Positions 53,530 through 62,242 of a stretch of DNA of 64,000 nt are shown one piece after another; the stretch's first letter is position 1; each line of letters opens with the position of its first letter. The notes beneath the pieces were generated by a model, which made no database searches, was not told the DNA's origin, and saw only the letters and a list, made by a program, of their open reading frames with translations. Both the position numbers and the translations under genes were made by a program. Origin of the DNA: Curtobacterium sp. Leaf261 (GTDB lineage: Bacteria > Actinomycetota > Actinomycetes > Actinomycetales > Microbacteriaceae); assembly GCF_001422205.1 (NCBI RefSeq), contig NZ_LMMJ01000014.1, positions 54,365-118,364 of the forward strand, written 5' to 3'.

Positions 53530-54287
53530 GCGTCGCCCCGAGCTCGGCCGGCGTCACGGAAGTGGTCGAGTGCCGCATCGCGGACGGAGCCACCGAGGCC
53601 CACCGCGTCGATGTGGGCCTGGAGCGGAGCGACGAGTCGCACGTCCTCGATCTCGACAGCCCCGGCGAACACGGACGGGTGGGCCGGCACGACGACGAGG
53701 TCGAAGTGGTCGACGCGCCCGATGCTGAACGTGTCACCGAGCAGCTGCGCGAACCCCCGCGCATCGGGAGCCCACACGATGCTCGGACCCGTCGTGTCCA
53801 CCCCGAGCGCGTCGAGAGCAGCCCAGCCGGACAGGGCCCAGTCGCCGCCCGACGCTCGACCCGCGGACACGATGCGGTCGACCCGCCAGGACTCTCCGCG
53901 GAGGTGCACTGCACCGTCGCGATGGTGCGGAGCGGACGCTCGTCCCGCCTCGTCGACCACCGCGGCGTCCGCCCCCGCCTCCGTCGAGGTGTAGCGGCGG
54001 AGACGCTCGCGCCAGCCCTCGGCGTCATCGGTCCACTCGAGGATGAACGGGTCTCCGAGGATCGATCGGGCAGCGACCGCTGCGAGTGGATCGCTCAGGG
54101 TGGTCAGCGCCGCATCGATGTCCACACCAACGGCCGCAGCGAGATCCCGGAGGTCGTCGACGCGTGGGGACGTCCCGGCGAGCATCCGGTAGAGCGTCGG
54201 CCTGCTGATGCCGGAGCGCGTGGCGAGTTCAGCGGTGCTCATCGGCGTCGCCCGGCGGACAGCTTCCACGAGATGATCGATCTGCAT
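53526..54287 (-). CDS. HTH protein paired with the Fic gene (AbiEi-like region)
   Basis: 253 residues from ATG 54287. N-terminal Xre-type HTH TPMSTAELATRSGISRPTLYRMLAG, then an unassigned region with IVWAPDARGFAQLLG, HFDLVVVPAHPSVFAG and LVAPLQAHIDAVGLGG, reminiscent of AbiEi-like nucleotidyltransferase-partner antitoxins. Probably the transcriptional partner of the overlapping Fic gene. An imperfect inverted repeat (ACGAGT-ACAA-ACGAGT direct, within TGAGAC...TCTCA) near 54317-54341 may be its operator. Confidence 0.7.
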   Translation of the reverse strand: MQIDHLVEAVRRATPMSTAELATRSGISRPTLYRMLAGTSPRVDDLRDLAAAVGVDIDAALTTLSDPLAAVAARSILGDPFILEWTDDAEGWRERLRRYTSTEAGADAAVVDEAGRASAPHHRDGAVHLRGESWRVDRIVSAGRASGGDWALSGWAALDALGVDTTGPSIVWAPDARGFAQLLGDTFSIGRVDHFDLVVVPAHPSVFAGAVEIEDVRLVAPLQAHIDAVGLGGSVRDAALDHFRDAGRARGDA

Positions 54288-54516
54288 CGTATGACTGTAT
54301 CAGGAGTGAGACGAGTACAAACGAGTTCTCAATGATGAGACAGGGACTCGGGGACGACAGGTGTCGGTCGTTCTGCCGACTTGGCAACACCCGTCGGCGG
54401 GCGGAGAGTGGCGAGTACCCGAACCGACGACGCTGTCGCCGGGTACACACCGGAACGACTGCCGCTCCCGCCCGAGGCCACCCATCCCGGACGTGACGGC
54501 GTGAAAGCAGGCAACG

Positions 54517-55887
54517 ATGCCTCGACACATCAGCACCTCCCACCCGCGCTCCGCGGTCCGCCGCGCAGCCTCGGCCGCACTGACGCTCCTCGCCGTCGCC
54601 GCCCTCCCGCTCGCGGCCGCGGTCGCCGTCCCGCACGCCGCCCACGCCGCGGTCCCCTCGGCGCCGCCGGGGTTCTCGCTGACCTGGAGCGACGACTTCA
54701 CGGGCTCGTCCGGCTCCGGGATCGACCAGAGCCAGTGGAAGTACGACACCGGACCCGGCAGCAGCTTCGGCACCGGTGAGATCGAGACCATGACGAGCGG
54801 CACGTCGAACGTGTACCGCGACGGCCAGGGGCACCTCGTGCTGCAGGCGTTGCACTCCGGCTCCGACCCGTCGAGCGGCTGGACCTCCGGCCGCGTCGAG
54901 ACCCAGGCCGCCACGTTCGGGGCGGCACCCGGCGGAGTGGTCCGGATGGAGTCCGTGCTCCAGCAGCCGAACGTGACGACGGCGAACGGTGCCGGGTACT
55001 GGCCGGCGTTCTGGATGCTCGGCGCACCCCTGCGGTCCGGTGTCTCGTGGCCGGGGGCGGGCGAGATCGACGTGATGGAGGACATCAACGGCCGCAGCTC
55101 GGACTTCAGCACGATCCACTGCGGGGTGAACCCCGGCGGCCCGTGCAACGAGTCGACGGGTATCGGATCGGGTGAGCGCGCATGCTCCGGCTGCCAGACC
55201 GGGTTCCACGACTACGCCGTCGAGATCGACCGTTCGACGTCGCCGGAGCAGGTCCGCTTCTACCTCGACGGCTCGAACTTCTTCACGATCAGCGCGAACC
55301 AGGTGGACGCGACGACGTGGACGAACGCCATCGACCACCCGTTCTTCATCATCTACGACCTGGCGATCGGCGGCGGGTTCCCGAACGCGTTCGGCGGCGG
55401 TCCGAACGCGGCGACGGTCTCCGGCGGCAAGCTCGTGATCGACTCCGTGGCGGTCTACAACAAGGGTGCGTCTTCGGGGTCCGGCGGGTCCGGCGGCTCG
55501 GTCTCCGGGTCCACCATCGCGGCTCCTGGCGGCAAGTGCGTCGACGTCGCAGGGGACGACAACGGCGGTGACGGCACGGCCGTGCAGCTCTGGGACTGCC
55601 TGGCGAACGCGAAGGACCAGCACTGGACCCGCAGCGGCCAGACCCTGCAGACCCTCGGGCGGTGCCTCGACATCGCCGGCGGTTCGAGCGCGGCCGGCAC
55701 GAAGCTGCAGCTCGCGAACTGCAACGGCGGCGGATACCAGAACTGGACGTCGCAGTCCGACGGATCGCTCCGGAACCCGACGTCCGGTCGGTGCATCGAC
55801 GCGCCCTCCGGCGCAACGGCGAACGGCACGCGCCTGCAGATCTGGGACTGCAACGGGACGGCCGCGCAGCAGTTCAGGCTGTCTTGA
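54517..55887 (+). CDS. Secreted GH16 glucanase with ricin-type lectin domain
   Basis: 456 residues. Signal peptide to about residue 44 (SAALTLLAVAALPLAAAVAV, ending HAAHA). The GH16 domain (about 50-310) has WPAFWMLG and the catalytic GEIDVMEDING (nucleophile and acid/base Glu). A Gly/Ser linker (GASSGSGGSGGSVSG) leads to a ricin B (CBM13) domain with QLWDCLANAKDQHW, QLANCNGGGYQNW and QIWDCNGTAAQQF, three QxW repeats. Likely a beta-1,3-glucanase acting on fungal, algal or plant beta-glucans outside the cell. Followed by the third 44-bp palindrome. Confidence 0.93.
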   Translation: MPRHISTSHPRSAVRRAASAALTLLAVAALPLAAAVAVPHAAHAAVPSAPPGFSLTWSDDFTGSSGSGIDQSQWKYDTGPGSSFGTGEIETMTSGTSNVYRDGQGHLVLQALHSGSDPSSGWTSGRVETQAATFGAAPGGVVRMESVLQQPNVTTANGAGYWPAFWMLGAPLRSGVSWPGAGEIDVMEDINGRSSDFSTIHCGVNPGGPCNESTGIGSGERACSGCQTGFHDYAVEIDRSTSPEQVRFYLDGSNFFTISANQVDATTWTNAIDHPFFIIYDLAIGGGFPNAFGGGPNAATVSGGKLVIDSVAVYNKGASSGSGGSGGSVSGSTIAAPGGKCVDVAGDDNGGDGTAVQLWDCLANAKDQHWTRSGQTLQTLGRCLDIAGGSSAAGTKLQLANCNGGGYQNWTSQSDGSLRNPTSGRCIDAPSGATANGTRLQIWDCNGTAAQQFRLS

Positions 55888-55912
55888 CCAGCTGACGGAC
55901 CTGACCAGACGA

Positions 55913-55956
55913 CGGACGGGAGGGACGGCGCGGCCTGGCACCGTCCCTCCCGTCCG
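55913..55956. terminator. 44-bp palindrome, copy 3
   Basis: 16-bp perfect arms around 12 bases. Lies between the convergent GH16 and aldo-keto reductase genes. Confidence 0.75.
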
Positions 55957-56025
55957 GACGACAGACGCGCGGTCGTACGACGGCGCGTCTGTCGTCCTTG
56001 CGTGCACCTCGCGACGGTCGCGCCG

Positions 56026-57051
56026 TCAGGCGGCGGAACGCTCGCCGACGGGGCGTCGCCGCATGCTTGCGTCCTCGACCTCCGGCCCGCGGTAGACCAT
56101 GTCCATCGCCCCGATGCTCTCGCCGGGCCGGACGATCTGGTCGATGCGGTCGAGCACCTCGTCCGAGAGCACGACGTCCACGCCAGCGAGCGTGTCCTCG
56201 AGCTGCTCCATCGTCCGGGGCCCCGCGATCGCCGAGGTCACACCCGGGTGCGCGACGACGAACGCCATCGCGAGGTGGGTGAGCTCCACACCGACCTCGT
56301 CCGACAGGGCGACGAGTTCCTCGACGGCGGCGAGGCGGCGCTCGTCGCGGAAGTGCCGCATCCCCGTCTTCGTGGACCGGAAGTTGTCGTTCTCCTGCCC
56401 CGCGCGGTACTTGCCGGTCAGCGTGCCGCCGGCGAGCGGGCTGTAGACCAGGGTGCCCATGCCGTACCGCTCGGCGACGGGGAGGATCTCGCGCTCGATC
56501 TCGCGGTCGAGGATCGAGTAGTTCGGCTGCTCGGTGCGGAAGCGCTCGTACCCGCGGCGCTCGGAGGTCCACTGCGCCTCGACGATCTCGGAGCCGCGCA
56601 TCGACGAGGTGCCGATCGTGCGGACCTTGCCCTGCCGGACCAGGTCGGTGAGCGCGGAGAGCGTCTCGTCGATGTCCGTCTCCGTGTCCGGGCGGTGCAG
56701 CTGGTACAGGTCGATGTGGTCGGTCTGCAGACGGGTGAGCGAGCGCTCGACTGCCTGCATGATCCAGCGCCGGGAGGCACCGCGATGGGTGACGTCGTCG
56801 TCCACCGGGCCCCAGAACTTCGTCGCGAGGACGACGTCGTCGCGACGGCCCTTGATCGCCTCGCCGACGACGTCCTCGGAGTCGCCGTAGCGGTCCGCGG
56901 TGTCGATGAGGTTGATCCCGGCGTCGAGCGCGCGGTGGATGATCGCGATGCCGTCCTTGCGCTCCGGGTTGCCCATCGAGCCGAGCATCATCGCTCCGAG
57001 GGCGTACGGGGTCACCTTGATGCCGGTGCGGCCGAGGGTGCGGTACTGCAT
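56026..57051 (-). CDS. Aldo-keto reductase
   Basis: 341 residues. AKR tetrad: Asp in NLIDTADRYGDSE and its Tyr, Lys in VLATKFWG, His in DLYQLHRPD. NADPH site IAGPRTMEQLEDTL near the C-terminus. Signature LGRTGIKVTPYALGAMMLG matches the AKR11/AKR12-like group. Substrate unknown. Divergent from a TetR gene, with CGGAAC-N3-GTTCCG sites between, so it is probably induced by an electrophile or aldehyde. Confidence 0.93.
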   Translation of the reverse strand: MQYRTLGRTGIKVTPYALGAMMLGSMGNPERKDGIAIIHRALDAGINLIDTADRYGDSEDVVGEAIKGRRDDVVLATKFWGPVDDDVTHRGASRRWIMQAVERSLTRLQTDHIDLYQLHRPDTETDIDETLSALTDLVRQGKVRTIGTSSMRGSEIVEAQWTSERRGYERFRTEQPNYSILDREIEREILPVAERYGMGTLVYSPLAGGTLTGKYRAGQENDNFRSTKTGMRHFRDERRLAAVEELVALSDEVGVELTHLAMAFVVAHPGVTSAIAGPRTMEQLEDTLAGVDVVLSDEVLDRIDQIVRPGESIGAMDMVYRGPEVEDASMRRRPVGERSAA

Positions 57052-57093
57052 GGTGGATCTCCTGGTTCGTCGTGCCGTAGAGTCGAATCAACT

Positions 57094-57166
57094 GGAACGG
57101 GATTCCGGATGGTATCCGGAACAACGTTCCGCTTGTGGTGGTGACGTTACACGGAACATTGTTCCG
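57094..57166. promoter_or_regulatory. Three GGAAC-type TetR operators
   Basis: CGGAACAACGTTCCG (57117-57131) and CGGAACATTGTTCCG (57152-57166) share CGGAAC-N3-GTTCCG, centres 35 bp apart. A weaker GGAACGGGATTCC is at 57094-57106. They lie between the AKR and TetR starts. Confidence 0.82.
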
Positions 57167-57183
57167 ATTGCAAGAGGAGATCG

Positions 57184-57801
57184 ATGACGCCCGCAGAACC
57201 GTCGGCTGCCGCGCGACCGGCGACCGGTGACGGTCGACGGCTGCGGTCGGATGCCCAGCAGAACGCCGACGCCCTGATCGAGGCGGCGAAGGCGGTGTTC
57301 GCGACGAGCGGCGTCGATGCCCCTGTACGGGCGATCGCCGAGCGCGCCGGAGTCGGGGTCGGCACCCTGTACCGGCACTACCCGCTCCGCTCCGACCTCA
57401 TCTCAGCGGTGTTCCGGCGTGAGATGGACGCCTGCGTCGACGCCGCCCCGGCGCTCGAGGCCGAGTTCCCGCCGGGGGAGGCCCTCGACCGCTGGATCAT
57501 GCGGTACACCGACTTCGTCGCCGCGAAGCAGGGGCTGGCCGCGGCCCTGCACTCGGGCGACACCGCGTACGAGCCGTTGGCCGAGTACTTCTCCACGCGG
57601 CTCGCACCGACGCTCGAGCGGTTGCTCGCGTCGGCGGCGGCGACCGGTGAGATCGCGGCGGACGTCGATGCGAGCGAGTTCCTGGGTGCCGTCGCGAACC
57701 TGTGTCACGGGGGAGGCCCGGGTGCGGCCGCGTCGGGCGGTCGCGCCGAGCGCATGGTGCGGCTGCTGCTCGCGGGCCTGCGGGTCGAGCGCAAAGGCTG
57801 A
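57184..57801 (+). CDS. TetR family repressor
   Basis: 205 residues, ATG 57184 with AAGAGGAG upstream. HTH: QNADALIEAAKAVFATSGVDAPVRAIAERAGVGVGTLYRHYPLRSDLI. The C-terminal domain is the SbtR-like group (DRWIMRYTDFVAAKQGL, VANLCHGGG). Probably represses the divergent aldo-keto reductase and itself through the palindromes upstream. Its stop codon begins a 13-bp tandem repeat. Confidence 0.93.
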   Translation: MTPAEPSAAARPATGDGRRLRSDAQQNADALIEAAKAVFATSGVDAPVRAIAERAGVGVGTLYRHYPLRSDLISAVFRREMDACVDAAPALEAEFPPGEALDRWIMRYTDFVAAKQGLAAALHSGDTAYEPLAEYFSTRLAPTLERLLASAAATGEIAADVDASEFLGAVANLCHGGGPGAAASGGRAERMVRLLLAGLRVERKG

Positions 57802-57850
57802 GCGCGAGGGTTGAGCGCGAGGGTTGATCGCGAGGGTTGAGCGCGAGGGT
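57799..57850. repeat. 13-bp tandem repeat, four units
   Basis: TGAGCGCGAGGGT at 57799, 57812 and 57838, with TGATCGCGAGGGT at 57825. The first TGA is the stop codon of the TetR gene. Confidence 0.92.
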
Positions 57851-57892
57851 TGAGTGTGCCACGGCGGGCGGAGGCCCGCGCTGGGACTCGGG

Positions 57893-58897
57893 TCAGGGAG
57901 CGCTCTCGCGCAGGACCAGCTCGTGCCCGACGACGACGTGCCGCCCGGGCTCCGTGCTCCCGCCGATCCGGAGCAGCAGGAGGTCGAGGGCCTGCTCCGC
58001 CAGAGCCCTGGTGTCCGGCGCGACGGAAGTGATGCTCGGGTCGGTGCTCGCGCCGAGCTGGATGGCGTCCCACCCGATCACGGCGACGTCGCCCGGCACC
58101 GAGATGCCGTGCCGACGAAGCGAGCGGAGGGCACCGATCGCGGCCAGGTCCTCGCGGCAGAGCAGCGCGTCGAGCTCGAGCCCGCGGACCAGGGCGGCGT
58201 CGAGGGCGACCTCGGCACCGTGCGCGTTCTCGTCCCCGCGGGCGATCAAGAGGTCCGGGTCGAACCGGAGACCGGCGTCGTCGAGGGCCTGCCGGTACCC
58301 GCGGAGTCGGAGCGCCGACGTCCGGCCGGGGTGGCCCGGCTCGTGTCCGAGGAAGCCGATCCTCCGCCGGCCGCTCCGGACGAGGTGGGCGACGGCCTCG
58401 GCAGCGGCGGCGACGTTGTCGATCGCGACGTGGTCCGCGTCCGCCGGCTCGGGGTCCTCGCCGAACACGACGATCGGCGTCCCGTTCCGGACGCGCTCGA
58501 GCTCGGCGCCCCTGAGCGACTGCGGCTGCATGAGCACGCCGTCGACCATGCCGGACTCCCGGTCGAGGAGTGCGGCCCGTTCGCCGTCGTCCGTGCCGCC
58601 GGTCTCGGTCATCAGGATGCGGTACCCACGCTCCTCGGCCACCCGTGCGATGACGTGCGCGAGCTCGGCGAAGTACGGGTTCCTGAGGTCCGGGAACGCC
58701 AGGCCGATCACGTTCGAGCGGCCGGTCGCCAGGCTGCGGCCGGTGCGGTTCGGGCGGTACCCGAGCTCGTCGATGACCGCCTGCACGCGATCGCGCATCT
58801 GCGGGCTGACATGCCGGTAGTCGCGGACCACGTTGGAAACGGTCTTCATCGACACGCCGGCACGGTCAGCCACGTCACGGAGAGTCACCTGGCCCAT
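57893..58897 (-). CDS. LacI family repressor
   Basis: 334 residues from ATG 58897. HTH TLRDVADRAGVSMKTVSNVVRDYRHVSPQMRDRV, hinge GYRPNRTGRSLATGRSN, then a periplasmic-binding-protein-like sensor domain (IGLAFPDLRNPYFAEL, DGVLMQPQSL, RIGFLGHEPGHPGRTSALRLRGY, IGWDAIQLGASTDPSITSV). The motif TTTACAGCGCTGTAAA lies 26 bases upstream of its start and again before the ABC operon at 46494, so it probably controls both and the divergent GH2 gene. A sugar from the imported glycan is the expected inducer. Confidence 0.94.
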   Translation of the reverse strand: MGQVTLRDVADRAGVSMKTVSNVVRDYRHVSPQMRDRVQAVIDELGYRPNRTGRSLATGRSNVIGLAFPDLRNPYFAELAHVIARVAEERGYRILMTETGGTDDGERAALLDRESGMVDGVLMQPQSLRGAELERVRNGTPIVVFGEDPEPADADHVAIDNVAAAAEAVAHLVRSGRRRIGFLGHEPGHPGRTSALRLRGYRQALDDAGLRFDPDLLIARGDENAHGAEVALDAALVRGLELDALLCREDLAAIGALRSLRRHGISVPGDVAVIGWDAIQLGASTDPSITSVAPDTRALAEQALDLLLLRIGGSTEPGRHVVVGHELVLRESAP

Positions 58898-58922
58898 GGT
58901 CGAACAGTATCGCCCGCGAGCC

Positions 58923-58938
58923 TTTACAGCGCTGTAAA
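58923..58938. promoter_or_regulatory. LacI operator, site 2
   Basis: TTTACAGCGCTGTAAA, identical to 46443-46458, between the LacI start and the GH2 start (58947). Confidence 0.92.
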
Positions 58939-58946
58939 CTGCCGTC

Positions 58947-60896
58947 ATGACGACGCTTCCCGAACAGGCCGCGATGACCGAGCGCTCCGGACCCACGACG
59001 ACCGGGCCGCTGCCGCTGGCGAGTCGACAGGACGGCACGTACCCGCGCCCGCAGCTGATGCGCGCCGCGTGGACGAACCTCGACGGCACGTGGTCGTTCC
59101 GCCACGACGACGGCGACCTCGGCACCGCCGCGGGCTGGTCCACCGGGTTCGACGAGCCCCGGGACATCGTGGTGCCGTTCCCGCCGGAGTCAGCGGCGTC
59201 CGGTATCGACGAGCCGGGCTTCCACCCGGTCGTCTGGTACGCCAGGACGATCACCGCCCAGGATCTCGACGACGCCGGCCGGTCCGGGTCCACGCCGCGG
59301 GTGCTGCTGCACTTCGGGGCCGTGGACTACCGCGCCACGGTCTGGATCGACGGTGTGTTCGTCGGCGAGCACGAGGGCGGCCACACCCCGTTCTCGTTCG
59401 ACGTGACCCGGCTGGTGACCTCCGACGCGAGCACCGACCAGCACGACCACACCCTCGTCGTCCGCGCCGAGGACGACCCGCACGACGTCACCCAGCCCCG
59501 CGGCAAGCAGGACTGGCACGAGGACCCGCACGCCATCTGGTACCGTCGGACCACCGGCATCTGGCAGACCGTCTGGCTCGAGGCGGTGCCCACCGTGTCG
59601 ATCCGGCAGCTCCGCTGGACCCCCTCGGACCACCGGAGCATGGCCCTCGGCGTCGTCCTCCAGGGCGGCACGGCACCGGCGGGATCGCGGATCCGCGTCG
59701 ACCTGCGGTGGGACGAGCGCGGCGAACACCTCGGCACGGTCGAGGTCACCGTCCCGACCGCCACGGACGTGATCGACCTCGTCGTGCCGGTCGCACGGCA
59801 GGGCAACGGGCAGGCCGAGGACGAGCTGCAGTGGTCGCCGGAGCGTCCCCGTCTCGTCGACGCGACGGTGTCCCTGATCGGTGCGCCGCGCCTCCAGTCC
59901 GACACGTCCGACCTACCCGAAGCGACGCGCGAGACCAGCGCGACCGGCGTGCTCGACGCCGTGGCGTCCTACTTCGGGATCCGGAGCGTCGCCGTGGACC
60001 GCGGTGCCTTCCTGCTCAACGACCGCCCGTACGACGTCCGGTCCGTCCTCGACCAGGGCTACTGGCCGGAGTCGCACATCGCGGCCCCGTCCTACACGAC
60101 CCACCGCCACGAGGTCGAGCTCATCAAGGAGCTCGGCTTCACGGCCGCCCGGATCCACCAGAAGATCGAGGACCCGCGGTTCCTGTTCTGGGCCGACCGG
60201 CTCGGGCTGCTCGTCTGGGGCGAGGCGCCGAACGCCTACGCGTTCTCCCCGCGCGCCGTCCAGCGACTCATGCGCGAGTGGATGGACGCCGTCGAGCGCG
60301 ACGTCTCGCACCCGTCGATCGTCACGTGGGTCCCCGTCAACGAGAGCTGGGGTGTGCAGCACGTGCCGCAGGACCGGGCGCAGCAGGCGTACACGCGGTC
60401 CCTGGCGGACGTCACGCGGGCGCTCGACGACTCCCGCCCGGTGATCTCGAACGACGGGTGGGAGCACACCGCGTCGGACATCATCACGGTGCACGACTAC
60501 GAGGGAGACGGTCCCACACTGGCCAGGACCTACGCGGACGACGCAGCCCGGACCCGGCTCATGACGGGCGCGGGGCCGGCCGAGCGACGCATCCTGGTCG
60601 ACGGTGCGGTCGACACCGGGCAGCCCGTGATGCTCACCGAGTTCGGCGGGGTGAACTTCCAGCCGGGGTCGACGCGTGATGACGGTTGGGGCTACACCGT
60701 CGCGGCGAGCGGGGAGGACTGGATCGAGCGGATCACGGCCCTCTACGACGCGATCCGCGCGAGCTCGTTCCTCGCCGGGTCCTGCTACACGCAGTTCACG
60801 GACACGCTGCAGGAGACGAACGGGCTGCTGACGGCGGACCGCGAGCCGAAGGTCGACATCGCCGAGATCCGTCGGGCGGTCACCGGGCGCGCGTAG
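58947..60896 (+). CDS. GH2 family glycosidase (beta-galactosidase/glucuronidase-like)
   Basis: 649 residues from ATG 58947; an internal ATG ten codons on is possible. Sugar-binding domain WTNLDGTWSFRHDDG, FHPVVWYARTI; immunoglobulin-like middle; barrel with acid/base Glu in VPVNESWGVQHV and nucleophile Glu in PVMLTEFGG. No signal peptide and no small-chain domain, so closer to the compact beta-glucuronidase/beta-galactosidase type. Intracellular sugar cleavage. The LacI operator lies nine bases before its start, which would block ribosome or polymerase access tightly. Confidence 0.9.
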   Translation: MTTLPEQAAMTERSGPTTTGPLPLASRQDGTYPRPQLMRAAWTNLDGTWSFRHDDGDLGTAAGWSTGFDEPRDIVVPFPPESAASGIDEPGFHPVVWYARTITAQDLDDAGRSGSTPRVLLHFGAVDYRATVWIDGVFVGEHEGGHTPFSFDVTRLVTSDASTDQHDHTLVVRAEDDPHDVTQPRGKQDWHEDPHAIWYRRTTGIWQTVWLEAVPTVSIRQLRWTPSDHRSMALGVVLQGGTAPAGSRIRVDLRWDERGEHLGTVEVTVPTATDVIDLVVPVARQGNGQAEDELQWSPERPRLVDATVSLIGAPRLQSDTSDLPEATRETSATGVLDAVASYFGIRSVAVDRGAFLLNDRPYDVRSVLDQGYWPESHIAAPSYTTHRHEVELIKELGFTAARIHQKIEDPRFLFWADRLGLLVWGEAPNAYAFSPRAVQRLMREWMDAVERDVSHPSIVTWVPVNESWGVQHVPQDRAQQAYTRSLADVTRALDDSRPVISNDGWEHTASDIITVHDYEGDGPTLARTYADDAARTRLMTGAGPAERRILVDGAVDTGQPVMLTEFGGVNFQPGSTRDDGWGYTVAASGEDWIERITALYDAIRASSFLAGSCYTQFTDTLQETNGLLTADREPKVDIAEIRRAVTGRA

Positions 60897-61062
60897 CGCC
60901 CGGCCGGCGCCCGGTGCAGCCGGCGCCCGGCGCGGCCGGCGCGGGCGGGGTGTTCTGAACACGCGCATCCACTCCGAACACGCCGATCCGGGTGTTCGGG
61001 ACGGACGCGCGTGTTCGCCAGGCGGGCGTGGACCCGCCCGCGTCGCCGGCGTCCCCGCGTCC

Positions 61063-61557
61063 TCAGCCGGCGAACTCGTAGACGCTGCCGTCCGGAGTCC
61101 TCCGCAGCAGGCCGATGTCCACGGCGTCACGCCGGATCGTTGCGACGTCCGTGGCGACCATCGCGATCGCCGCGTTGAGCACGGGCTCGCTGACCCGGCG
61201 GGCCGGAGCGAGGCGTGCCACGACGATCTCGACGACCCGTTCGACGATGCGACGGCGTGCGGGCTCGGCGGCCGGCAGCGTCTCGAGGCGACCGAACGCG
61301 AGGACCACCTCCGGGACCATCAGCTGCCGGAGCACGTCCGCCGTGCGGGAGAGCAGCTCGTCGTCGATCGTGCCGTCGGGGTGGATCCATCCGAAGCGCG
61401 GGCCCGGTCGCCCGGAGTCTGCGGATGCTCCGTCGAACACCGCTGCCCGGAGCCCGGGATTCGCGACGGCCGCGACGACCTGACGCGCGCGGGCGATGGC
61501 GGCGACGGCGGTCTCGGCGACGGGCTCAGTGTCGGTGTTGCGCTGTGCAGGACTCAC
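61063..61557 (-). CDS. DUF2087-type protein
   Basis: 164 residues from GTG 61557. A helical, Ala-rich N-terminal half (AVAAIARARQVVAAVANPGLRAAVF) precedes ARRRIVERVVEIVV and RRDAVDIGLLRRTPDGSVYEF, the terminal motif of DUF2087 (VRRxLVDxGLLxR-type), a small winged-helix-like domain in transcription regulators. GC3 is regular. Divergent from the HIT gene. Confidence 0.65.
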   Translation of the reverse strand: MSPAQRNTDTEPVAETAVAAIARARQVVAAVANPGLRAAVFDGASADSGRPGPRFGWIHPDGTIDDELLSRTADVLRQLMVPEVVLAFGRLETLPAAEPARRRIVERVVEIVVARLAPARRVSEPVLNAAIAMVATDVATIRRDAVDIGLLRRTPDGSVYEFAG

Positions 61558-61632
61558 GACGTGTTCCTCTCGATGTCCGCTCGACCGTAGCGAACGAGTG
61601 CTGGTGCCGTCGAACGGCACCAGACTGGAGCG

Positions 61633-62052
61633 ATGGACGACTGCCCCTTCTGCCGGATCGTCGCCGGACTCGATCCCGCGGCGGTCGTGGTCGAGCGCGA
61701 GGAGCACGCCGTCGCGTTCGCCCCCTTGCCGGACTCCGTCCTCGCGCCGGGGCACACCCTCGTCGCCCCCGTCGAGCACACGACCGATCTGATGTCCGCG
61801 TCACCGACCTCCCTCGCGGCCACCACCGCGCTCGCGCAGCGGGTCGGCCGTGCGATGCGAGGCGCGCTCGGGGCGACGGGCGTGGTCCTGCTGCAGGCAT
61901 CGGGAGCGGACGCGGGGCAGAGCGTGCCGCACCTGCACTTCCACGTCGTGCCCTGCTGGTCCGACGACGGCACGACGCACTGGCCCTCGACGCCGTCCGC
62001 ACACCGCCACGACGGGGACGCCTCCGCGGCACTCGCCGACATGTTCGAGTAG
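61633..62052 (+). CDS. HIT family nucleotide hydrolase
   Basis: 139 residues. CPFCRIVAGLDPAAVVVERE at the front with a zinc-like CxxC, and the triad VPHLHFHVVPCW (HxHxH). This is the Hint/HIT hydrolase pattern that cleaves AMP-linked phosphoramidates. Housekeeping; single gene. Confidence 0.92.
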   Translation: MDDCPFCRIVAGLDPAAVVVEREEHAVAFAPLPDSVLAPGHTLVAPVEHTTDLMSASPTSLAATTALAQRVGRAMRGALGATGVVLLQASGADAGQSVPHLHFHVVPCWSDDGTTHWPSTPSAHRHDGDASAALADMFE

Positions 62053-62242
62053 CCGGGCAGGGGTAGGGGCCGGGGCGGGGGCCGGGGGCCGGTGGGCCGG
62101 TCGGACGATCCATTTTCCGTCAGCCCTGTTCGAGGGTCGAGTTTCCCCTATAGTCGAGGAGCCGTCGTATCCCGCGCCGGTGATCGCAGTGGGGTCGGGG
62201 CGTTTCAGCCGTTCATCCTGCTCAACAGAACGGATTCCGTCA

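Noticed and set aside
57799..57850. 13-bp repeats as CRISPR or operator array
   Set aside because: No spacers; it lies behind genes, not in a promoter region.
60897..61062. GC-rich repeats and GTGTTCTGAACAC after the GH2 gene as a regulatory site
   Set aside because: It is between the convergent GH2 and DUF2087 genes, so at most a terminator region; arms are short.
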